Below, in pieces: positions 1-4,867 of a stretch of DNA of 6,665 bases (position 1 is the stretch's first letter; each line of letters begins with the position of its first letter). A model generated the notes under the pieces. It did not search any database and had not been told where the DNA came from. It was given only the letters and a program-made list of their open reading frames with translations. The translations under genes and the position numbers were made by a program. Source of the DNA: an uncultured Bacilli bacterium (GTDB taxonomy: Bacteria > Bacillota_I > Bacilli_A > RF39 > UBA660); NCBI GenBank assembly GCA_944331725.1, contig CALVJE010000061.1, forward strand, positions 1-6,665. The letters are read 5' to 3'.

Positions 1-969
1 AAGTTTATTATCGAAAAACACGGAGTATTCTTAAAAATTGATCCTTATATTTTAGTAAGAGATAGAGATAATGAGGGGAATATTATAGAGGGAGGAGTCT
101 ATAATGACTTTGTAGAAGTTAATCTTACTAATGCTAATTTTATTAAGGTTAATGATAGAATTCAACCTAAGTGGCTTAGTAGAATTAATTTAAAAGATAA
201 GAATATAGATGATATCTTTAATAATTTTAGTCCCAAAGCTAGACAAACTGTTAGAAGAAATGAAAGACTAGGATTTAAAGTAAGAGACTTTGATTTTGAG
301 AATATAGATAAATTTATAGATATTATTAATGAAGAGAGTAAAAAATATAATACTATTGTCCCTACTAAAACTTTCTATCTAGATTTAAAACAGACTTTTG
401 ATGATAATATTAAGTTTAAGGAAGTTTATTTTAAGAAAAATGAAGTTATTAGTAATATTGATAAGATGATTATTGATGTTAATAAGGAAAAGGAAATTAG
501 AATAAATAATTACCATAGCTCAAAAATGACTGCAGAATATTTTATTAATAAAGAACTTGAAGATGAAGAAGAGATTAAAAGATTAAATAGTTTAAAAGAA
601 TACTTTTCTAAATGTAGTGATGATGTTAGTATGGGAATTTATATGTTTATAACTATAGGTAACGAAGTTGTGGCCTTAAATGGTGGAATTGTAAATGAAT
701 ATAATAAGTTAGATGCATCTTATACACTTCATTATGAAATGATTAAGTATGCAATAAATAATGGTTATAAATATTATAATTTATATGAAATTGGTGATAT
801 TACTGATGATAATAATAAATTAAAGAATTCATACAACTATAAAAAGAACTTTGGTGGTGAAGTTGTTGAATTAGTTGGAGAGTATGATTTAGTAATTGAT
901 CCTAAATATACTGATATGGCAAGAAAACATTTTCCAGAGTATTTAGGTGTTAAGACTATATTTAAGTAA
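1..969 (+). CDS. FemAB-family peptidoglycan bridge aminoacyltransferase, 5' end missing
   Basis: The reading frame is open from the first base and ends at TAA 967-969, giving 322 visible residues. It begins mid-protein with FIIEKHGVFLKIDPYILVRD, matching the YLKIDPE-type segment of FemA/FemB/FemX/MurM proteins. It continues with 'NFSPKARQTVRRNERLGFKVR' (about residues 75-95), the conserved Arg/Lys-rich stretch of the first acetyltransferase-like half. Near the C-terminus are 'LHYEMIKYAINNGYKYYNLYEIG' and 'NYKKNFGGEVVELVGEYDLVIDP', the usual end of the family. A charged segment around residues 175-205 (rich in E, D and K) fits the helical hairpin many members insert. Family members use aminoacyl-tRNA to add amino acids to the lipid-II stem peptide in the cytoplasm. 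Which amino acid cannot be told here. About 80-100 N-terminal residues lie outside the window. The Met at 466 is internal and not the start. No terminator is visible between its stop and the next promoter (988), so its transcript may end at 1099-1140. Confidence 0.9.
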   Translation, partial: KFIIEKHGVFLKIDPYILVRDRDNEGNIIEGGVYNDFVEVNLTNANFIKVNDRIQPKWLSRINLKDKNIDDIFNNFSPKARQTVRRNERLGFKVRDFDFENIDKFIDIINEESKKYNTIVPTKTFYLDLKQTFDDNIKFKEVYFKKNEVISNIDKMIIDVNKEKEIRINNYHSSKMTAEYFINKELEDEEEIKRLNSLKEYFSKCSDDVSMGIYMFITIGNEVVALNGGIVNEYNKLDASYTLHYEMIKYAINNGYKYYNLYEIGDITDDNNKLKNSYNYKKNFGGEVVELVGEYDLVIDPKYTDMARKHFPEYLGVKTIFK

Positions 970-987
970 ATTTACACATCTGATACT

Positions 988-1016
988 TTGACATCTATGT
1001 AAAAGTATGGTATTAT
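988..1016 (+). promoter_or_regulatory. Strong sigma-A-type promoter for the candidate antitoxin RNA
   Basis: A perfect -35 TTGACA (988-993) and a -10 TATTAT (1011-1016, one mismatch) are separated by exactly 17 bases. This is the best promoter in the window. Transcription should start near 1022-1024, directly before a small hairpin, and no protein-coding gene follows on this strand before the terminator at 1099-1140. An imperfect inverted repeat, TTTACA (971-976) and TGTAAA (998-1003), brackets the -35 and could be an operator or chance. Confidence 0.85.
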
Positions 1017-1050
1017 GTATCTAGCAAAGAAATTTGCATAAAATAAAAAT

Positions 1051-1093
1051 GAGAACATTCAATGTCGCAAGTGTTGAGTGCACTCCAATAAAG
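1051..1093 (+). repeat. Left repeat block (A and B copies) in the antitoxin RNA
   Basis: Copy A is CATTCAATGT (1056-1065), nearly identical to CATTAAATGT (1278-1287) in the same orientation. Because the unit is nearly palindromic, GAGAACATTCAATG (1051-1064) is also an inverted copy of the minus-strand GAGAACATTTAATG (1291 to 1278), with 13 of 14 matches. Copy B is CACTCCAATAAAG (1081-1093), which resembles CACCTCCAAATAGA (1243-1256) on the same strand. Convergent transcription turns direct repeats into complementary RNA segments. Confidence 0.75.
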
Positions 1094-1098
1094 TGTGT

Positions 1099-1140
1099 GC
1101 ACCTAATTAAACCGCTGTTTAGTTAGGTGCTTTCTTTTTG
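1099..1140 (+). terminator. Strong intrinsic terminator between the convergent antitoxin RNA and toxin gene
   Basis: GCACCTAATTAAAC (1099-1112) pairs with GTTTAGTTAGGTGC (1117-1130): 14 bp with a single U-G wobble around a CGCT loop, followed by TTTCTTTTTG. On the + strand this is a textbook rho-independent terminator. Read from the minus strand, the same hairpin lies 14 bases past the toxin stop but is followed by ACACACTTTA, a poor T-tract. Toxin transcripts may therefore run on into the antisense region. It may also end the femAB transcript. Confidence 0.9.
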
Positions 1141-1143
1141 TTT

Positions 1144-1236
1144 TTATATTAATATAATTATGACTACAAAAAGTAATACAACAAGTAAAATTCTTATAAA
1201 AAGTAATGTCGATACTAAAAAGTCTTTTTTACTCAT
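1144..1236 (-). CDS. Candidate 30-aa hydrophobic type I toxin peptide
   Basis: This gene is too short for normal ORF calling, but its translation signal is exceptional. GGAGGTGAT (1249-1241), an exact complement of the 16S rRNA 3' end, sits 8 bases before ATG 1236-1234. An in-frame ATG at 1242-1240 would overlap the Shine-Dalgarno and is less likely. The product begins MSKKD, then has 25 almost purely hydrophobic residues (Leu, Ile, Val, Phe) with one Arg at position 15, and ends in LFVVIIILI. It would be a single membrane-spanning helix. It has its own promoter (1299-1327), a leader hairpin that buries the Shine-Dalgarno, and a convergent RNA with complementary repeats, all as in type I toxins. 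It lacks the P-x-x-V-G core and charged tail of Fst peptides, and I do not recognise it as TxpA, BsrG or Ldr. It may be a new family, or a small non-toxic membrane peptide. Confidence 0.72.
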   Translation of the reverse strand: MSKKDFLVSTLLFIRILLVVLLFVVIIILI

Positions 1237-1240
1237 ATGC

Positions 1241-1270
1241 ATCACCTCCAAATAGATACTTGGAGATAAC
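1241..1270 (-). promoter_or_regulatory. Leader hairpin sequestering the toxin Shine-Dalgarno
   Basis: In the minus-strand transcript GUUAUCUCCAA (1270-1260) can pair with UUGGAGGUGAU (1251-1241): 11 continuous pairs, three of them G-U wobbles, with an 8-nt loop. The core CUCCAA/UUGGAG is perfect. The 3' arm is exactly the Shine-Dalgarno region, so the ribosome site would be closed in the folded mRNA. Such locking is characteristic of type I toxin mRNAs. Confidence 0.7.
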
Positions 1271-1291
1271 ACCCAACCATTAAATGTTCTC
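1243..1291 (+). repeat. Right repeat block (A and B copies) over the toxin leader
   Basis: Copy B (CACCTCCAAATAGA, 1243-1256) covers the toxin Shine-Dalgarno on the opposite strand. Copy A (CATTAAATGT, 1278-1287) lies at the very 5' end of the toxin mRNA. Both are direct copies of elements at 1081-1093 and 1056-1065. CUCCAA of the + RNA would pair with UUGGAG of the toxin RNA, and the pairing extends by two more pairs if one G is bulged. Confidence 0.7.
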
Positions 1292-1298
1292 TGTATTG

Positions 1299-1327
1299 AT
1301 TGTATCATATTGAATTCTATAGCTCAA
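1299..1327 (-). promoter_or_regulatory. Promoter for the toxin gene
   Basis: On the minus strand TTGAGC (1327-1322) and TACAAT (1304-1299) are separated by 17 bases. Start of transcription is expected near 1292, giving a leader of about 56 nt that opens with GAGAACATTTAATG and contains both repeat copies. The -35 is a weaker match than that of the convergent antitoxin promoter, as expected if antitoxin RNA is made in excess. Confidence 0.65.
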
Positions 1328-1370
1328 TAAATTATTATATAAATTTTTTTGCTTTTTTAATTTTATTCCT

Positions 1371-1399
1371 TTGATACTTATATCAAACTATGTTATCAT
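1371..1399 (+). promoter_or_regulatory. Promoter for the candidate small RNA at 1406-1520
   Basis: TTGATA (1371-1376) and TATCAT (1394-1399) each match consensus at five of six positions and are 17 bases apart. The predicted start, near 1406, falls at the base of a long inverted repeat that ends in a T-tract. Confidence 0.65.
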
Positions 1400-1405
1400 T
1401 AATAT

Positions 1406-1520
1406 GTCAACGAAATTTCACAATATTTATTTATATATCTAGTATAATAGATATTATTGCAAATCAAAGATATTGCTATAAATAATAGGAGGATTATTGT
1501 GTAAAGTTCGTTGTTTTTTT
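1406..1520 (+). ncRNA. Candidate structured small RNA of unknown class
   Basis: About 115 nt run from the predicted start to seven Ts (1514-1520). The ends close as a long helix: CAACGAA (1408-1414) with TTCGTTG (1507-1513), an A-G mismatch, TTT/AAA, one bulged U, then CACAATA (1419-1425) with TATTGTG (1495-1501). Inside, TTATTTATA (1427-1435) pairs perfectly with TATAAATAA (1477-1485), leaving AGGAGG (1487-1492) in a one-sided internal loop. Alternatively AATAAT-AGGAGG-ATTATT (1481-1498) forms a hairpin showing AGGAGG as its loop. A further hairpin, TATCTA/TAGATA, lies at 1436-1453. No gene follows on the + strand, so it is not an obvious riboswitch. I do not recognise it as 6S, SRP RNA or tmRNA. 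A small palindromic mobile repeat (MITE-like) is the main alternative, although no target-site duplication is evident. Confidence 0.55.
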
Positions 1521-1540
1521 ATATATTCATGTATAGCATT

Positions 1541-1569
1541 AAACCCGTATCTATCATAGTATGGGTTTT
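1541..1569. terminator. Hairpin terminator between the small RNA and the convergent cse60-like gene
   Basis: AAACCCGTA (1541-1549) pairs with TATGGGTTT (1560-1568) with one G-U wobble, and CTA/TAG inside extends the stem past a bulged T. Four Ts follow on the + strand. On the minus strand the trailing sequence TTTAATGC is weak, although the hairpin lies just beyond the 1600-1770 gene. It probably serves both directions as a backup. Confidence 0.6.
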
Positions 1570-1599
1570 CGTAAATATATTATTTACTTATACAATTTT

Positions 1600-1770
1600 T
1601 TAATAATAAATTATCATAGCAGAAAAACAATATATCTGCTCTTCGCCACTAGGAAAAGAACTAACAGCATACTTTATATCTACAACTTCTCCATCTAAAT
1701 ATCCTAAAAATTCATTCATAGCTTTTTGTAAATCAGTTTCATCTTCATAGTCAAATATCTTTACTTTCAT
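1600..1770 (-). CDS. Cse60-like small protein (sporulation protein Cse60 family)
   Basis: This 56-aa gene is too short for ordinary ORF lists. ATG is at 1770-1768 and TAA at 1602-1600, with an AAAGG ribosome site about 10 bases upstream. The protein starts MKVKIFDYEDETDLQKAMNE, passes 'EVVDIKYAVSSF' and ends 'GEEQIYCFSAMIIYY'. This follows the pattern I recall for Bacillus Cse60/YteV: an N-terminal 'VKVFD.E.E.DLE..IN.(W/F)L', a central 'IIDI.(F/Y)AV', and a 'YCFSALI.Y' ending. Length matches the family (about 60 aa). Cse60 in B. subtilis is a sigma-E-dependent small acidic protein of unknown biochemical function, and relatives occur outside spore formers, so this alone does not prove sporulation. 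It lies downstream of the leuS terminator and may be expressed by read-through; I see no convincing sigma-A promoter of its own. Confidence 0.75.
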   Translation of the reverse strand: MKVKIFDYEDETDLQKAMNEFLGYLDGEVVDIKYAVSSFPSGEEQIYCFSAMIIYY

Positions 1771-1804
1771 ATAGTCACAGCCTTTCTACTATATTTTAAA
1801 GCAC

Positions 1805-1829
1805 TTTTTCCACAAAAATTGTGGAAAAA
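1805..1829. repeat. Perfect 11-bp palindrome downstream of leuS, with DnaA-box-like arms
   Basis: TTTTTCCACAA (1805-1815) and TTGTGGAAAAA (1819-1829) are perfect inverted copies around AAA. It adjoins the leuS terminator, whose T-tract forms one arm, so it most simply acts as a second hairpin against read-through. Each arm also contains TTTTCCACA, one base from the DnaA box TTATCCACA. A DnaA role is only a possibility. Confidence 0.6.
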
Positions 1830-1860
1830 AGCAAAGAGCATTATCTTTTTCCTCTTTGCT
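1824..1860 (-). terminator. Intrinsic terminator of the leuS operon
   Basis: On the minus strand AGCAAAGAG (1860-1852) pairs with CTCTTTGCT (1838-1830), 9 perfect bp with a 13-nt loop, followed by TTTTTT. It begins 9 bases after the leuS stop. Confidence 0.88.
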
Positions 1861-1869
1861 TGTTTAAAA

Positions 1870-4263
1870 CTATTTAACTACTATATTTACTATTTTACCT
1901 TTAATAACTATTATCTTAACTATTTCTTTATCTTCAGTGAATCTCTTTACATTATCTTCTTTTAAAGCTTTTTCTTTAACTACTTCTTCACTATCATCAA
2001 TATTTATTGTGATAGTAGCACGTACTTTACCATTTACTTGAACTGCTATTTCTTTTTCTGTTTCTACTAGATATTTTTCATCATACATTGGATAAGATTC
2101 ATTATGTATAGAATATTTATTTCCAATAGAAGCCCATAACTCTTCTGTTATATGAGGAGCGAATGGGGCAAGCATTAAAAGAAGTTGTTCAATATAGTAT
2201 CTTGGAATACCACTTTTTTCATATTTTACTAAGATATTTGTATATTCCATTATTTTAGCCATAGATGTATTAAATTGAAATTTATCTAAGTCTTCTCTTA
2301 TTACTTTTAGAGAATTATGTAATACTTTATCTATATCAAGTATTCTTTCATCACTTTCTTTAATAGCATTAGTAAGACGCTCTACTTTGCGATAGAATTT
2401 ATTGATAGCAACTATACCATCATCAGTCCAAGGTCCACCATCTATATAGTTAAATCCAAACATTAAATATCCTCTTAGAACATCTGCTCCATATTCTTCT
2501 ACTAATGGATCAGGTGCTACTGTATTACCTTTAGATTTAGACATTTTTTCACCATCTGGTCCTAATATTGTACCTTGATGTACTAATGATAAGAATGGTT
2601 CATCAAAGTTTAGATATCCCATATCTCTTAAGGCTTTAGTAAAGAATCTTGCATATAGTAAGTGCATACAAGCGTGTTCTACTCCACCTATATATTTATC
2701 AACAGGTAATATTTTATTAATTAATTCTTTATTAAATGGTTCTTTATCATTATGAGCATCTGGATATCTTAAATAATACCAACTAGAGCAGACAAAGGTA
2801 TCTAGGGTATCTGCTTCTCTTACCGCTTTCTTACCACATTTTGGACAAGTACAATTCATAAACTCATTACATTTTTTAAGTGGACTTTCACCATCTGGAG
2901 TAAATTCTACATCCATTGGTAATTTTACTGGTAAATCTTTTTCAGGTACTGGTACTATTCCACAGTCTTCACAGTAAATAATAGGAATAGGAGCACCCCA
3001 ATATCTTTGGCGAGATACTAACCAATCTCTTAATTTATATGTTGTAGTTTTCTTTCCATAGCCTTTTTCTTCTAAATAAGCATTCATTTTATTTAGAGCA
3101 TCTTCTTTATTTAAACCATTTAAAAAGTCAGAATTAATATGAAGGCCATCACCAACAAAAGCTTCTTTAGATAAGTCTCCACCTTCAAGAACTGGTATTA
3201 TTTCTAAATTAAATTTTTTAGCAAATTCATAATCTCTTTCATCGTGAGCAGGAACGGCCATAATAGCTCCTGTTCCATAAGTTGATAAGACATAGTCACT
3301 AATCCAAATTGGTATTTTTTTACCATTTACAGGATTGATTGCATAAGCACCTGTAAAGACACCTGTCTTTTCTTTAGTAGTACTTGTTCTTTCAATATCA
3401 CTTTGTTTACTAGCTTCTTCTTTATATTTATCAACAGCTTCTTTTTGTTCTTTAGTAGTTATCTTGTCAACTAATGGTAATTCAGGTGCTAAAACACAGT
3501 AAGTTGCCCCAAATAAAGTATCAGATCTAGTTGTAAATACTGTAAATTTTTCATTAGTACCGTCAACTTTAAAGTCAACATAAGCTCCTACACTTTTACC
3601 TATCCAATTACGTTGAAGGTTTTTAGTTCTATCAGGCCAATCTAATTTATCTAAGTCATTTAATAGTTCTTCAGCATAATCAGTAATTTTAAAGAACCAT
3701 TGACTCATATTCTTTCTAATAACAGTACTTCCACATCTTTCACAGTTTCCTGCTATTACTTGTTCATTAGCTAAGACAGTATTACAAGATGGACAGAAAT
3801 TAACAGGGGCTTCTTTCTTATAAGCTAATCCTTTTTCATATAGTTTTAAAAACATCCACTGTGTCCATTTATAGTAATCTTCTTTACAAGTTTTAATTTC
3901 ATAGTCCCAATCCCAAGAACCACCTATTCTTCTTAATTGTTTTTCCATAGTTTCAATATTTTTATCTGTACTAATAGCAGGATGTATTCCTGTTTTTATA
4001 GCATAGTTTTCTGCAGGTAGTCCAAAGGCATCAAATCCCATTGGATGAAATAAATTATAACCATCTATCTTTTTAAATCTAGCCCAAGTATCAGCGACAC
4101 TATAGTTATACCAATGTCCTAAATGTAGTTTAGCACCACTAGGATAACTAAACATCTCTAGGCAATAAAGTTTCTTTTTATCACTTTTATTATCAAATTT
4201 GTATAGTTTATCTTCTTCCCATTTCTTTTCCCATTTTTCTTCTATTTCATTAAAATTAAGCAT
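1870..4263 (-). CDS. leuS: Leucyl-tRNA synthetase
   Basis: This 797-aa class Ia synthetase attaches leucine to tRNA-Leu in the cytoplasm; its length is close to the roughly 800 aa of bacterial enzymes. The HIGH motif is HLGH at residues 47-50 (after FSYPSGAKL), and KMSKS is intact at 573-577. A zinc-type module has CPSC (157-160) and CERC (174-177), with further cysteines at CEDC (431-434) and CTCPKC (471-476). The CP1 editing domain is present: TTRSDTLFG (244-252) and [15 protein letters not shown] (330-344), keeping the Asp region that controls removal of mischarged amino acids. Ser replaces the commoner Pro in TTRPDT. The C-terminus has [12 protein letters not shown] (740-751), the tRNA-binding extension. 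The start ATG overlaps the upstream gene by 8 bases, with AAAGGA about 10 bases before it, so the two are translationally linked. Expression should be controlled by the T-box upstream of the first gene. Confidence 0.98.
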   Translation of the reverse strand: MLNFNEIEEKWEKKWEEDKLYKFDNKSDKKKLYCLEMFSYPSGAKLHLGHWYNYSVADTWARFKKIDGYNLFHPMGFDAFGLPAENYAIKTGIHPAISTDKNIETMEKQLRRIGGSWDWDYEIKTCKEDYYKWTQWMFLKLYEKGLAYKKEAPVNFCPSCNTVLANEQVIAGNCERCGSTVIRKNMSQWFFKITDYAEELLNDLDKLDWPDRTKNLQRNWIGKSVGAYVDFKVDGTNEKFTVFTTRSDTLFGATYCVLAPELPLVDKITTKEQKEAVDKYKEEASKQSDIERTSTTKEKTGVFTGAYAINPVNGKKIPIWISDYVLSTYGTGAIMAVPAHDERDYEFAKKFNLEIIPVLEGGDLSKEAFVGDGLHINSDFLNGLNKEDALNKMNAYLEEKGYGKKTTTYKLRDWLVSRQRYWGAPIPIIYCEDCGIVPVPEKDLPVKLPMDVEFTPDGESPLKKCNEFMNCTCPKCGKKAVREADTLDTFVCSSWYYLRYPDAHNDKEPFNKELINKILPVDKYIGGVEHACMHLLYARFFTKALRDMGYLNFDEPFLSLVHQGTILGPDGEKMSKSKGNTVAPDPLVEEYGADVLRGYLMFGFNYIDGGPWTDDGIVAINKFYRKVERLTNAIKESDERILDIDKVLHNSLKVIREDLDKFQFNTSMAKIMEYTNILVKYEKSGIPRYYIEQLLLMLAPFAPHITEELWASIGNKYSIHNESYPMYDEKYLVETEKEIAVQVNGKVRATITINIDDSEEVVKEKALKEDNVKRFTEDKEIVKIIVIKGKIVNIVVK

Positions 4264-4612
4264 TCTTACAACATCCTTTCTTTTTATATATTCTTCCTAC
4301 TATATCATAACTTACAAGTATTAATAGCATTATTAAGACAAAGCCTATTAGTAATTGTAAGTAAAAACTATCTAATAATGAGACTATTGTTACTACTAGA
4401 GAAATATCAAAAGCACTAACAGCACTGATTATATTTAAGAGTCTCTTATAGTTTAATTTATCTAAGTCAAGATTATATTTGCCCATCAGGTAACTAACCT
4501 CAACTGGTTTCTTTCTTCTCTTATCTTTTTTAGCTTTTCTTACTAAAAACAATTCATAAACTATAAATACTAGTAGAAAAGTTAAAATAAATAATATTAA
4601 TTCATCTAACAT
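4256..4612 (-). CDS. Small membrane protein of unknown function, first gene of the leuS operon
   Basis: The product is 118 aa. Residues about 3-23 form a first transmembrane helix, followed by a strongly basic stretch ([12 protein letters not shown], 25-36). A conserved-looking soluble segment comes next, '[23 protein letters not shown]' (37-59). Two more hydrophobic helices lie at about 63-83 and 86-108, and the tail is basic and cysteine-containing (KKKGCCKNA). The basic loop after helix 1 predicts a cytoplasmic central segment. Start choice is firm: AGGAGGAG lies 5 bases before the ATG, directly downstream of the T-box terminator. The stop overlaps the leuS start. I do not recognise the family and assign no activity. 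Its place between a leucine T-box and leuS means its synthesis should follow leucine starvation, but the pairing may be simple genome compaction. Confidence 0.88.
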   Translation of the reverse strand: MLDELILFILTFLLVFIVYELFLVRKAKKDKRRKKPVEVSYLMGKYNLDLDKLNYKRLLNIISAVSAFDISLVVTIVSLLDSFYLQLLIGFVLIMLLILVSYDIVGRIYKKKGCCKNA

Positions 4613-4626
4613 AAAACTCCTCCTAA

Positions 4627-4644
4627 CAAAAATAGATTTCTATT
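4627..4644 (-). terminator. T-box terminator hairpin
   Basis: AATAG-AAAT-CTATT (4644-4631) with the following TTTTTG is a weak local hairpin. The same downstream element (ATAGAAATCTAT, 4643-4632) is a perfect 12-bp complement of ATAGATTTCTAT (4693-4682) upstream of the antiterminator. A longer terminator helix enclosing the T-box is therefore possible. Confidence 0.65.
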
Positions 4645-4832
4645 AATAAGGACGAAAAACTCCGTGGTACCACCTTATTTCATAGAAATCTATGCACTTT
4701 AAAAGTTATATCGGACTTATCCGTAAATGTTTAAGGTTATCAAGTTCAAAAAGTTATTTTGTTTGTTTCCACTAACCACAAACTCTCTATTAAAATAGTG
4801 CTTTTTTACTACTACAACCACATTTAAAATCT
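4627..4832 (-). promoter_or_regulatory. T-box riboswitch leader, leucine-responsive
   Basis: The minus-strand leader contains the T-box signature AAGGTGGTACCACG. The antiterminator is AATAAGG (4679-4673), the bulge UGGUACC (4672-4666), ACG/CGT and CCTTATT (4651-4645). UGGU in the bulge can pair with the ACCA end of uncharged tRNA-Leu. Stem I appears compact: GUUUGUGGUUA (4783-4773) pairs with UAACCUUAAAC (4739-4729) with one mismatch and one wobble. It follows an AGAG element and encloses GAACUU, in which CUU (4744-4742) is the likely leucine specifier. Two small hairpins follow, CGGA-UAAG-UCCG (4723-4712) and CAUAG-AUUU-CUAUG (4694-4681). Uncharged tRNA-Leu should favour antitermination and expression of the membrane gene and leuS. 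Only the specifier position and the short Stem I are uncertain. Confidence 0.93.
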
Positions 4833-4838
4833 AGTATT

Positions 4839-4867
4839 ATTATACGAAATAATATGGAGTAATGCAA
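4839..4867 (-). promoter_or_regulatory. Promoter of the T-box/leuS operon
   Basis: A perfect -10 TATAAT (4844-4839) has TTGCAT (4867-4862) 17 bases upstream. The start is expected near 4832. The -35 directly abuts the stop codon of the TPR gene (4870-4868). Confidence 0.75.

Larger units (their letters stand above)
1023..1140 (+). ncRNA. Candidate antisense (antitoxin) RNA of a type I toxin-antitoxin pair
   Basis: This is a promoter-to-terminator unit of about 118 nt without a credible ORF. Its 5' end folds as GCAAA-GAAA-TTTGC (1024-1037), a hairpin capped by a GNRA tetraloop and suited to protecting the RNA from exonucleases. An A-rich linker follows, then repeat A (CATTCAATGT, 1056-1065). 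Next comes GTGCAC (1078-1083), which can pair with GTGCAC (1097-1102) and would show TCCAATAAAGTGT in the loop. The RNA ends in the 1099-1130 terminator stem. Repeat A can pair with the toxin leader at 9 of 10 positions. CUCCAA (1083-1088) can pair with UUGGAG of the toxin ribosome-binding site. The toxin gene is convergent, and its transcript would be fully antisense to this RNA if it reads through the shared hairpin. The layout resembles the par/Fst and TxpA-RatA type I systems. The antitoxin role is inference; promoter and terminator are seen directly. Confidence 0.7.

Noticed and set aside
466..969. Separate 167-aa gene starting at ATG 466
   Set aside because: The same frame is open from base 1 and encodes FemAB-family sequence upstream; no ribosome site precedes this Met.
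971..1003. TTTACA/TGTAAA inverted repeat as a femAB terminator
   Set aside because: Only 6 bp with a 21-base loop and no T-tract; at most an operator at the 988-1016 promoter.
1406..1520. 6S RNA, SRP RNA or tmRNA
   Set aside because: Size, sequence and visible fold do not fit: no SRP helix-8 motif, no central 6S bubble of the usual length, and no tRNA-like ends.
1497..1559. 20-codon TTG-start ORF, and a GTG-TAA start-stop pair, just after AGGAGG
   Set aside because: The AGGAGG lies inside a structure that ends in a terminator T-tract at 1514-1520, so the ORF would mostly be beyond the transcript end. The peptide has no recognisable character.
1529..1603. 24-codon hydrophobic + ORF starting at ATG 1529
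   Set aside because: No nearby ribosome site, it starts after the T-tract, runs through the 1541-1569 hairpin and overlaps the convergent gene's stop.
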